NCBI GenBank assembly: GCA_035443825.1
Contig: DAOMNN010000007.1
Location: 1 to 64,000, forward strand
Reading direction: 5' to 3'
From: DAOMNN01 sp035443825
Lineage (GTDB): Bacteria; Pseudomonadota; Gammaproteobacteria; Burkholderiales; Rhodocyclaceae
DNA: 64,000 nucleotides
Each line of letters opens with the position of its first letter. Position 1 is the stretch's first letter. The notes below the pieces were generated by a model. The model was given only the letters and a program-made list of their open reading frames with translations. It ran no database searches and was not told the DNA's origin. Made by a program: the position numbers and the translations under genes. This document shows, piece by piece, positions 53,026-61,113 of the stretch.

Positions 53026-55624
53026 TGGTGAAGGCCAGATCCACGCGCACTGGCACGCGCACTACCTCGACCTTGGTGTTGGCATCGCGGGCAGTCAGCC
53101 AGTAGTCCTTGTTACGATCGTACGATCCCGCCAGGACGGTCAGGAACACCGAGCGCTTACGCTCATCGAGGAGTTGCGAGTCACTGTCGAAGGTCAGGGT
53201 CTGTTCATTGCTGATCAGTCGGTCGCCATCGCGCAGGGCGATCACGACGGTCCTCCCCAACACGCGCGCCGACACGGCTTCGGTCTGGATGAAGGTGAAA
53301 CGCTGCGTGTTGGTGACCACTTTGTTCGATGCACCGAGCAGGCTGAATTCCACGAAGCGCGTCTTCTCCTTGTCGGATTCGCTCTCGCGCACTGTGATGA
53401 CCGGCACCACGATCTCCTGCGGCATCGCGCTGCCATGGACGAAGCGCGCGCCGCCGGCAAAGTGGAAGCGGCTCGCGCCCTTGGGGACCCAGAAATCCAG
53501 GCTCCCATCCGGCTCGGTACCGGCCGTTACTGCCGTATTGCCGCACCACGCCTTGGGCGATGAGCCGATACCGCGCCCCAGCAGGTAACGCTTCTTCGCC
53601 CGCAGCGTGCCTTCCGGCTGCACTTCCAGCGCAGACTTGTCAGCAGCCGCTAAAGGCGCATCCTGATAAATGAAACCGTGATCGGCCGTCACCAGCACGA
53701 TCGAGCCGTTCAGGCTGTTGATGATGAAACCCACGATCTGGGAGAGCTGCGCCAGCGTCTCCTCCACGGCGCGGAAGGTCAGCCCCTCGGTTGCCTGCTT
53801 GTCACCCAGTGCATCGATATGGTCGTGATACACGTAGACCACCCGCTGGTCGCGCACCACTGCCCGCCCCTTGTCCTTGCCCAGCGCCAGCAGCGCGTCC
53901 GCCTTGATCGCCATGCCGCCATGTCGCGCCAGTTGGGCGCTTCGTTGTTCCAGCGTCGCCACCGGCTGCCCGTCCGCCAGCACTTCCACGCTATCGTTCT
54001 GTTTGTAGTCGAGGGTTTCATGCGGCAGCAGGGCGGCCATGCCCAGAGCGGTGTAGCTCGGCAGCACCCCGAGTTGCGCGCCAAGCCGGGCCTTGAAGCG
54101 GCTGCGGCTGTTGAGCAACTGCGTCAGCTCCTCTGCCGCCTCGAAGCGAAACGCGTCCGACACCACCACGAACACCCGCCGAACGCCGTCCTCAAGCAAG
54201 GGCGCGACCTGAGACCTGTAGAAGTCGCACTGCCTGGATAGACCGGCGACCGCCCAGTGCTCGAGCAGGCCATGATCACCACCCAACACCTTGTCCCACG
54301 CAGCGCCCAGTTGGGGCATGAACCAGCCGGTGTAGATCTCCTCGATCCGGGTCCGCAGTTCGTGCAGCACGGCCCAGCCCATCGGCTCGACCGCATCGGC
54401 TGCAAAGTGAAAATGCCGGTACAACTGATCGAAGCGGAAGAATTCGGTACGGTACGCGTTCAAACCGTCCTCCGCGCTGGCAAAACTGAATCCGCCTTCG
54501 TGACGCGCCTTCAGGTCAAGAAACTCTGCGGCCGCCTCCACGGCGTCATAGCACGCCCCCAATGCGCGTGCCTGGCCGGAACTCTGGGCAAGTACGGGAC
54601 TCGCCCAATGGCCGTCGCGGCGACGCGCAATCAAGGTCTGTATCGCGTCGTCATGCGAAGCTGCCCCGGACAGGACGCGATCCTTCAGATCCTTCAGGAT
54701 GCGTTGCTCGACCGAGGCGAAGGTCATGGTTTCGGCCAGCTGTTCGGCCGACAGGCACGCCAGGACGTTGTCCAGCGCAATGTCACGGGCGACCTGAGCG
54801 GATATCGCGTTATAGGTCTCGAAAGCACCGATATCGCTGCGCCAGCGCGACGCGAGAATGGCCGCGTTGGCCGCGAGCGCGCGTTCCCGCAGCACGAAGT
54901 GCTTGAGCGGCTCTGGGGCCGGCGCGTCCAGCGAGCGGCAGAAATCCGTTACCAGCACCCGGTATAGCAAGTCGCGCAAAGACGGGTCGCGATCGGACCA
55001 ATAACCGAGTTCCCGCTCCGCCAAGGACCAGAACGCGTCGGCAAGCTCATTGCTCTCGATGTCCTGCCATGCTTTCGGCGAGATTTCCAGATCCACCACG
55101 CCCCCGTCGACGAAACCAGTGAGCACTTTGAGCAACAGGGACAGAAAATCCGCCTGCTCGGCGCGCACCAGCACCGCCAACATCTTGCGGTCAAGCGCCT
55201 CCGCATCGTCGTCGGCCACCACCAGGCGGCGCAATCGCTCCACGCGATCCTTCGCGCGCAGAAACTTGGCTCGCGCCTTCAGGTGCGGACGCAGCTTCTG
55301 GCTGGTCAGACCCAGGTCCTCGAGCAGCATCGATGTCGAGTCCGCCCGGAACGCCTTGCCGCGCAGACGCAGGTCCAGCAGCCAGTCGCGCGCGGGCTCC
55401 GGTTCTGCGGCCGGACTGTAGAGCAGCCAGCGTGAGCCGGGATCGCGCTCGATATCGAGCTTGATCTTCAGCGCGGACGTGCGATCCAGACGCACCACAT
55501 TCACCTGCGCCAGACGAAGTCCGTCAACCCACGCAGAGAATTCACCGTCGGGGTCATCCCAGAACAGTATCCGCTGGCCGGCGAACTGGGCTTCCAGTGC
55601 CTCGATAATCCTTTGATGACTCAC
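53015..55624 (-). CDS. pglZ: BREX type 1 phosphatase-like protein PglZ
   Basis: 869 residues, typical PglZ length. The alkaline-phosphatase-superfamily core is visible: VVVSDAFRFE (about 486-495) contains the metal/nucleophile Asp region and LVTADHGFIY (about 644-653) the second metal motif. The N-terminal part (FWDDPDGEFSAWVDGL) is also typical. PglZ is one of the two hallmark BREX proteins and interacts with PglX. Here a GTPase gene lies between it and pglX, with 138 bp free between pglZ and the GTPase gene. Confidence 0.95.
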   Translation of the reverse strand: MSHQRIIEALEAQFAGQRILFWDDPDGEFSAWVDGLRLAQVNVVRLDRTSALKIKLDIERDPGSRWLLYSPAAEPEPARDWLLDLRLRGKAFRADSTSMLLEDLGLTSQKLRPHLKARAKFLRAKDRVERLRRLVVADDDAEALDRKMLAVLVRAEQADFLSLLLKVLTGFVDGGVVDLEISPKAWQDIESNELADAFWSLAERELGYWSDRDPSLRDLLYRVLVTDFCRSLDAPAPEPLKHFVLRERALAANAAILASRWRSDIGAFETYNAISAQVARDIALDNVLACLSAEQLAETMTFASVEQRILKDLKDRVLSGAASHDDAIQTLIARRRDGHWASPVLAQSSGQARALGACYDAVEAAAEFLDLKARHEGGFSFASAEDGLNAYRTEFFRFDQLYRHFHFAADAVEPMGWAVLHELRTRIEEIYTGWFMPQLGAAWDKVLGGDHGLLEHWAVAGLSRQCDFYRSQVAPLLEDGVRRVFVVVSDAFRFEAAEELTQLLNSRSRFKARLGAQLGVLPSYTALGMAALLPHETLDYKQNDSVEVLADGQPVATLEQRSAQLARHGGMAIKADALLALGKDKGRAVVRDQRVVYVYHDHIDALGDKQATEGLTFRAVEETLAQLSQIVGFIINSLNGSIVLVTADHGFIYQDAPLAAADKSALEVQPEGTLRAKKRYLLGRGIGSSPKAWCGNTAVTAGTEPDGSLDFWVPKGASRFHFAGGARFVHGSAMPQEIVVPVITVRESESDKEKTRFVEFSLLGASNKVVTNTQRFTFIQTEAVSARVLGRTVVIALRDGDRLISNEQTLTFDSDSQLLDERKRSVFLTVLAGSYDRNKDYWLTARDANTKVEVVRVPVRVDLAFTNDF

Positions 55625-55762
55625 ATCGCTATCCAGAAATTTTTACAGAACACGCGAAATCAGCACGAGATAGCCCCAGCCACGATCAATGACGGGTTGA
55701 GCAACCCTGCAATGCTCGTATTTACCACGTAGTTTCGCCGGATGGTGAGGGTATCCCGGACA

Positions 55763-56635
55763 TCAACGCTCCTTAGTCGCACCGAGCGCCTTCTCGGCAA
55801 AGAACTTCAAGATTCGCCCCACGAATGGCACCGGCATCCTGTTTCCGACCTCCTGCAACAGGTCCGGGATGTGCGCAATAGCAGCGTCACGCACGGCTTT
55901 GGGTACGCCCATTCGCTTCATAAGGTCATAGGCCGATTCGTTGACCTGCCGGCGGCAATTCTGCGGCAGGCCAGCGATTTCGACGAACTCGTTCCAGATT
56001 CTCGAAAGGGCATCGCTGAAGGAGGTGCCCGTTCCCTCACCGTAAATCTTCTCGGGCTCGAGCAGAGCATTGCGCACGATCGAAGCCATCAGTGCCTCGC
56101 GCGACTGCTCGCGCAGGGGGACGTAGTGCGCCTCAAGTGGCCCGGCCGACGCAAAGCAGCAGGGAATCAGCTCGCGATAGCGGTAACTGGCAAACGCCGA
56201 GCGATTGCGCTCAACCCAGTCACCCATGGAGTCCTCGTTCTCGCACCCAGCCACGGCAAGGATCACCGGGATCCGCCCCCGTGTCATCTTCTTCACGAAG
56301 AACGCATAGTCGTCCTCGTGCTCCTTGGTGATGCGAGTGGCACGCGAGACATGGATCAGCAGACTGAAGCCGTCCTTCGCCTTCTTGAGCAACTCGACTA
56401 TTTCGATGATCGCCTTGTCCGCCGGCACCGTTCCCTCGGTGCTCTCGTGCAGGCCCACCGTGTCGATCAGTTCGATCCTGTGCCCTTCTACGGTGAAAGG
56501 CACGTATGCATGTGACTTGCTCGTCACGCCTCGCGCGTCATTATCCGTGGGCCGCGTGAGCCCGGTCAGCACATTGCACAAACTGGTCTTGCCCGAGCCG
56601 GTCGCCCCGAATACGAGTACCCGAATCTTGTTCAT
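55763..56635 (-). CDS. AIG1/GIMAP-like GTPase inside the BREX operon
   Basis: 290 residues from MNKIRVLVFGATGSGKTS; this ATG has GGGAGG 7 nt upstream, while the longer frame adds an unconserved leader. P-loop GATGSGKTS (residues 10-18), switch I GVTSK, and G3 as LIDTVGLHES match the AIG1/GIMAP/Toc and Era/septin-like GTPases; G4 (AVAGCENED) is not the standard NKxD. Residues 210-290 are helical with a partly hydrophobic tail (PVPFVGRILKFFAEKALG) that could contact membrane. Such a gene is not part of the canonical type 1 BREX set. It lies between pglX and pglZ on the same strand, so it is probably cotranscribed. Function unknown. Confidence 0.8.
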   Translation of the reverse strand: MNKIRVLVFGATGSGKTSLCNVLTGLTRPTDNDARGVTSKSHAYVPFTVEGHRIELIDTVGLHESTEGTVPADKAIIEIVELLKKAKDGFSLLIHVSRATRITKEHEDDYAFFVKKMTRGRIPVILAVAGCENEDSMGDWVERNRSAFASYRYRELIPCCFASAGPLEAHYVPLREQSREALMASIVRNALLEPEKIYGEGTGTSFSDALSRIWNEFVEIAGLPQNCRRQVNESAYDLMKRMGVPKAVRDAAIAHIPDLLQEVGNRMPVPFVGRILKFFAEKALGATKER

Positions 56636-56815
56636 TTCAACGCCTCCCACATGTACGTCTTCTTCATTTGGGGGGCGCTTTCTTTCTTGCCCCGACGTGC
56701 CAGAGAAATCAGAAAAAAACCCGATCAGAGTCAGGCCAAGGTACATCTACTTCATCGTCCAGCCCTCTCGGTCACGAAGCACACACATGCACTGATGAAT
56801 GCGTAATGCATGCTC

Positions 56816-59800
56816 TCACTCATCCGCTGCCCCACCCGTCACGGCCTTCACCTCGGCCAGCAAATCCCCAAACTTGCCGTAATTCACCTTCACCCCGTCA
56901 TCCAGATCCAGGCTGATGCGCATGTCGGCGTAGTGGCGGAGCTTTTCGTCGTAGGCGAGGAGTTCGACGTGTTTCTTGCGCAGCTTCTCGATCTGCTTGT
57001 TGAGCTTGTTGCGGGCGGCGGTGCTGGGGGCGGCGGTGGCGTCTTTTTCCAGCATCTCGATGCGGGCCTGCATTTTGCCGGTGAGCGGCACGACGTATTC
57101 GGCGCGCAGGCGGGCGAGCGTGCCATCAAAGTAGCGGTGCAGGTAGACCAGCGCCTGGAAGGCGCCCTGTTTGCCGCTGGAGAACAGCCAGTAGATCGGG
57201 CGCTTCTTGTAGGTCTGCAGGTGGTCATTGAAGAACTTGTCGGCCAGATAGCGGCGGATGGTTTCGTCCGGCGTCTCGCTGGCCTTCCTGCCCAGGCTCT
57301 CGGCGAACCAGGCCATGTTCTCGTCCAGCGTGTCGGGGCCCCACACGGCGCGCAGGAACTCGCGCACGCGGATGGCTGCGTCGTCCTCGAACCAGAGTTC
57401 GTCGGTGATCGGCACGATGCCGTCGGCGTCGGCAGGGAAGGTCTGGTAGCGGGTCGCATCGAAGCCGACATTGCCGGCGTGGGCGTAGATCAGGCCGGGT
57501 TCGTCGAGGCTGTAGCGGCCCATCATGCAGCCCATGGCGTAGGAGATCAGGCTGCTGCAGTCTGATTCACGATCCGCACGAGCTAGTACCACCTGTTCTG
57601 CGGGAACTTCAGGGTCGAGTTCATCCTGGAGTCCATATGCTTCTATGAAGATACGGTTATTTTCCTCTTCCAACGCCAAAGCACGATTGACCTCGTTCTC
57701 CAAAGCGTCACGGCGAGTCACCCAATCGTTAGCTATCACTTGATTCGTACCTGACAGCAACCCATTACTTTCAAAAGCTATGGCAGTTTCTGCCGCACTC
57801 CAGTCAGCTTGATAGATCTCAAGCAAAGCTCTACTTCCTTCAACGTTCTCGGGCGTATCCACGGAAACCGGGAGCGACAACACATTTTCCACATTCATTG
57901 CAAGCGTTGGATTCAGGCAGCCAACCAGATGATCAGCAACACATGAATTCATGAAACTCAACGCCGTCATCAATTCCTCTTCACTATCACTCTTTGGAAA
58001 GATGGTCGGCGAAACAGAATTATACTTTACCCCGCTTGGTAGAGCCCTAAAGCTACTAGTTGCTTTAGAGGTAACAATAGTCCAAGTAATTCCATTTCTT
58101 TCCCAAACATATTGAGGAGAAATGCGTGAAATTTTATCTTTTTTATAATGCGACCTTGCCGAATCTGTCCACCTAATGACATTCTCTACATTTCCGAAGA
58201 ACTTCCTAAAACCCCCTCCTTTTGAACATAGGCACCATGTACCTCCTGTATCAATGTCGCGACGGCGCACTTCCCACCATAAACGCATGTAGAGCGAATC
58301 ATTTCCGGTCTTACAGGGCCCCTCAGAGAAAAATCGATCACCTAGACGGTTACTATTCGAGAAAATATTTCGAACATGCTCACTAGCCCAATATGAAATG
58401 GGGCTTCCTGGCAGTTTATGGAAATCATCCCCTATAGAATAGCCAGACCTCCCATTTCGAGGAGGAAAGAATTTTGGAACTCCATCATATGTTAAACCCT
58501 CATGATTCGCATAACAGAAATTTGCGACAATCTTTTCTACTTTATTATTTAGAAACGTAAAAGCAACAACCCCAAAACTTATCCCCATTGCGGTCGGAGA
58601 CTTCCCTTCATAAGGAAGATGAAACATATTTTGAACACTACTTCTTCCTAAAATCTCCAGTCGAAAGTCTTCGAACGAAGAAAGGAACATCCAGCTTTGC
58701 ATTGTTACCATCGAAACAAATCCGTTTCGCTTGGCAAACCAAAACGCTCGGCTCATAAACATAGCGAAGGCATCGGATTTAGTGGTTGAGTAGAGTTCTT
58801 GCGCAAATTCTTTTAGGGTTTCATTTATGGCTTTCCCGCCCATATACGGCGGATTCGCCACCACCGCATCGTACTTCCGCCCCAGCACCCGCGTCTGCTC
58901 CACCAGCGGCATCAAGTCCTGCGCCGCCGCCTGCGCATACAAATCCCCGGTCTCGCTCTCCTTCACCAACGCCTCCACCACCGCAGGCAGTTGCGCATTC
59001 AGCTCGTCCGGAATCTGGATCAGCGAACCGAAGGTCTTGGCGTGTTCGAAGGTGTCGAGCAGCGCCTTGACGGTGCCGCGCTGCACGTCGAAGGGCGCCA
59101 GGTGGGTGGCGAGTTCGTCCAGGTCCAGCCCCTTGCTCTCCTGCAGACTCAGCACGTTGAGCCGGGGCGGGTCGTTGAACAGGCGGCGGTCGTCGGCGCG
59201 GGCCTTCATCAGCAGCGCGAAGCCGGCGAGCTGCGTGGCGCGGTCGTCGATGTCGAGGCCGTAGAGGTTCTTTTCCAGGATCAGGCGCGGGATGTCGCGC
59301 AGGCGGTAGCCGCGTTCCAGGTAGATGCCTTTGAGCAACGCGTAGGCTTCGACCAAGATGTGGCCGGAACCGCAGGCGGGGTCGAGCACGGTGATGGACT
59401 CGGGGTTGAGGCTGCCGCCGTCCTCGGCCATGCGGGTCTGGATGAGGGCGTCGAGCTGGGCGTTGACCTCGGGGGCCTGCTCGGCGGGCTCGATGTAGTA
59501 CGGCCATTCACGCTTGAGCGTGCTGGCCGGGTTGGCCATCAGCCACAGGCGGCCGACGCTGTTCTGCACCAGGTATTGCACGATCCAGTTGGGGGTGAAG
59601 AGCTGGGTGGCAGCGGGGATATCTTCGCTCTTGACCACCTTGCCGATGACCTGATCCTTCTTCTCGCTGATGTAGAACTGGTAGAGCCAGCCGATGATTT
59701 CGACCTCGGCCCAGTCTTCTTCCGGGATCTCGGCGACCAGTTTGGCGATGACCGAATCGGTGCGCAGCAGGTTGTCGGGCAGCAGCAGCTCGGTTTCGTC

Positions 59801-60337
59801 GTCGATGCGCTCGAAGAGGAAGGGCATGGCGGTGGAGAGCGCGTTGCACTGGGCGACCAGCAGCAGGCGGTAGAGCTCGCCGTCCTTGTTGCCGGCGAGC
59901 TTGAGCTCGGCGATGTGGGCAGCGTCCAGCCCGGGCAGTTCGCGGCTGGCGGCGAGATCCGCCGCGTGGGCGAGGATGTCCGGCAGGCCGCCGGCGGTGG
60001 CGCTGGAGAGCACGCGGTGACCGTGGCCGAGGTAGTCGTGCAACTCCATATAGCGCAGCGCGGCGAAGCGGTTGAACCAGGTGTAGGCCACCGCCTCCAT
60101 CGTGTAGCCAAACCCGTCGCGCTGGATGCGGCGCACCAGGCGCTCGCGCTGCTCCGCAACACGGGCGGGCCATTCGCGCCCGGCGATCAGCACCACGTCG
60201 CCACGCCGCTCGGCCGGCAGGGCTGCAAACACGCCGGCGGATTCGGAAAGGCCGAGTAGGTTGGCGCGCTGGGTGACGGCGGCGATGAAGTCCTTGCGGG
60301 CTTGGGGGGCGTAGGTTTTGAGTTTGGCTTTGTTCAT
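56816..60337 (-). CDS. pglX: BREX type 1 adenine-specific DNA methyltransferase PglX
   Basis: 1173 residues, normal for type 1 PglX. Methyltransferase motif I DPACGSGH (near residue 320) and motif IV NPPYMGG (near 495) are intact. It adds N6-methyl groups to a non-palindromic BREX site, marking self DNA. The N-terminus MNKAKLKTYAPQARKDFIAAVTQRANLLGL is typical. From just after NPPY (about 58,850) to about 57,590 the DNA is visibly AT-rich with altered codon use, and high GC resumes for the C-terminal part. That segment includes the target-recognition region, which suggests a recombined specificity domain. The C-terminus ends in a coiled-coil-rich stretch (LNKQIEKLRKKHVELLAYDEKLRH). Confidence 0.96.
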   Translation of the reverse strand: MNKAKLKTYAPQARKDFIAAVTQRANLLGLSESAGVFAALPAERRGDVVLIAGREWPARVAEQRERLVRRIQRDGFGYTMEAVAYTWFNRFAALRYMELHDYLGHGHRVLSSATAGGLPDILAHAADLAASRELPGLDAAHIAELKLAGNKDGELYRLLLVAQCNALSTAMPFLFERIDDETELLLPDNLLRTDSVIAKLVAEIPEEDWAEVEIIGWLYQFYISEKKDQVIGKVVKSEDIPAATQLFTPNWIVQYLVQNSVGRLWLMANPASTLKREWPYYIEPAEQAPEVNAQLDALIQTRMAEDGGSLNPESITVLDPACGSGHILVEAYALLKGIYLERGYRLRDIPRLILEKNLYGLDIDDRATQLAGFALLMKARADDRRLFNDPPRLNVLSLQESKGLDLDELATHLAPFDVQRGTVKALLDTFEHAKTFGSLIQIPDELNAQLPAVVEALVKESETGDLYAQAAAQDLMPLVEQTRVLGRKYDAVVANPPYMGGKAINETLKEFAQELYSTTKSDAFAMFMSRAFWFAKRNGFVSMVTMQSWMFLSSFEDFRLEILGRSSVQNMFHLPYEGKSPTAMGISFGVVAFTFLNNKVEKIVANFCYANHEGLTYDGVPKFFPPRNGRSGYSIGDDFHKLPGSPISYWASEHVRNIFSNSNRLGDRFFSEGPCKTGNDSLYMRLWWEVRRRDIDTGGTWCLCSKGGGFRKFFGNVENVIRWTDSARSHYKKDKISRISPQYVWERNGITWTIVTSKATSSFRALPSGVKYNSVSPTIFPKSDSEEELMTALSFMNSCVADHLVGCLNPTLAMNVENVLSLPVSVDTPENVEGSRALLEIYQADWSAAETAIAFESNGLLSGTNQVIANDWVTRRDALENEVNRALALEEENNRIFIEAYGLQDELDPEVPAEQVVLARADRESDCSSLISYAMGCMMGRYSLDEPGLIYAHAGNVGFDATRYQTFPADADGIVPITDELWFEDDAAIRVREFLRAVWGPDTLDENMAWFAESLGRKASETPDETIRRYLADKFFNDHLQTYKKRPIYWLFSSGKQGAFQALVYLHRYFDGTLARLRAEYVVPLTGKMQARIEMLEKDATAAPSTAARNKLNKQIEKLRKKHVELLAYDEKLRHYADMRISLDLDDGVKVNYGKFGDLLAEVKAVTGGAADE

Positions 60338-60399
60338 GTGTTGTTGTTCTTCAGCGTCCTGCGCCCGATTGGCCGGGGCAACGAATGGAAAGTGGGCGG

Positions 60400-60774
60400 T
60401 CAGGCGGCGTGAAGCAAGGAGGCATCGACGCGCACGACGATGTCGTCCCAGGGCACGAACACCCTGCCCTGCACGTCCTTTTCCACCAGGCCGTGTTCGA
60501 CGAGCTTTTGCACATCGGCATGGACATTGGAATAGTTGCGTGACAGGTGCTTGGCCACCGCGTAGACCGAGAGCGGGCCGCTGCGCTTGATCTCGCGCAG
60601 GGTGTCTAAGCGGCGCGGGGGGAGTTCCGCGAGCAGATGCACGGTGTCGGCGAAGTTGAGGTGGTAGTCGCCGGGCGGCTGTTCGTTGCCCGCCTCGATC
60701 CGGTTGGCGAGGTCGAGCAGGCTGTTACGGGTTTCGGTCCAGTTGGCGATACCGATGATTGCGGTGTTGGCCAT
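60400..60774 (-). CDS. TumA-like antitoxin (helix-turn-helix protein)
   Basis: 124 residues. A winged-helix region at about 50-115 (RLDTLREIKRSGPLSVYAVAKHLSRNYSNVHADVQKLVEHGLVEKDVQGRVFVPWDD) resembles the HVO_A0114-type DNA-binding proteins that pair with DUF6516/TumE toxins. It starts 2 bases after the toxin stop and precedes pglX by 62 bp, so it sits inside the BREX operon. Expected to neutralise the toxin and repress the promoter (family knowledge; not shown here). Confidence 0.75.
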   Translation of the reverse strand: MANTAIIGIANWTETRNSLLDLANRIEAGNEQPPGDYHLNFADTVHLLAELPPRRLDTLREIKRSGPLSVYAVAKHLSRNYSNVHADVQKLVEHGLVEKDVQGRVFVPWDDIVVRVDASLLHAA

Positions 60775-60776
60775 GA

Positions 60777-61076
60777 TCAGAGTCCTCCGAGCGCTTCGAT
60801 GTCGGCGAGAAAATCGAGGATGAGCCGGGGTACGGAGACGAAGGTGTAGTCCGCGGCATGCTCGTCCGGGCCGACGTGCTTGTGATCACCCTTGCCGGCC
60901 TCGTTGTCGTAGCGCACCAGCGTGCGGCCGTTGCGCCCGGCGTACAGCCGGTACTTGTAGCCATGCGACGAACCGGCCACCGGCGGTGCCACCGCCCAGA
61001 TGACGACCTCGACGGTGAGGCCGTTGGGCCAGGTCTCCTTACGGCGTTCGATCAGCGTCGCAGGCATATATTGCAT
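60777..61076 (-). CDS. TumE-like toxin (DUF6516 family)
   Basis: 99 residues (or 96 if it starts at 61067, MPATLIERRKE). The sequence EVVIWAVAPPVAGSSHGYKYRLYAGRNGRTLVRYDNEAGKGDHKHVGPDEHAADYTFVSVPRLILDFLADIEAL has the RYDNE.GKGDHKH block typical of the DUF6516/TumE toxin family. It is followed directly by its antitoxin, in the toxin-first order of this family. The ribosome-binding site is weak. A TATCCGGATA palindrome at 61077-61086, abutting the start codon, could be an autoregulatory operator. Confidence 0.75.
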   Translation of the reverse strand: MQYMPATLIERRKETWPNGLTVEVVIWAVAPPVAGSSHGYKYRLYAGRNGRTLVRYDNEAGKGDHKHVGPDEHAADYTFVSVPRLILDFLADIEALGGL

Positions 61077-61086
61077 TATCCGGATA
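61077..61086. promoter_or_regulatory. Palindrome at the toxin gene start
   Basis: TATCCGGATA, a perfect 10-bp dyad in the 37-bp gap between the brxC stop and the toxin start. It is a candidate operator for the HTH antitoxin. The evidence is short and positional only. Confidence 0.35.
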
Positions 61087-61113
61087 TATCTTCACTACGC
61101 AATACACTTCTGG

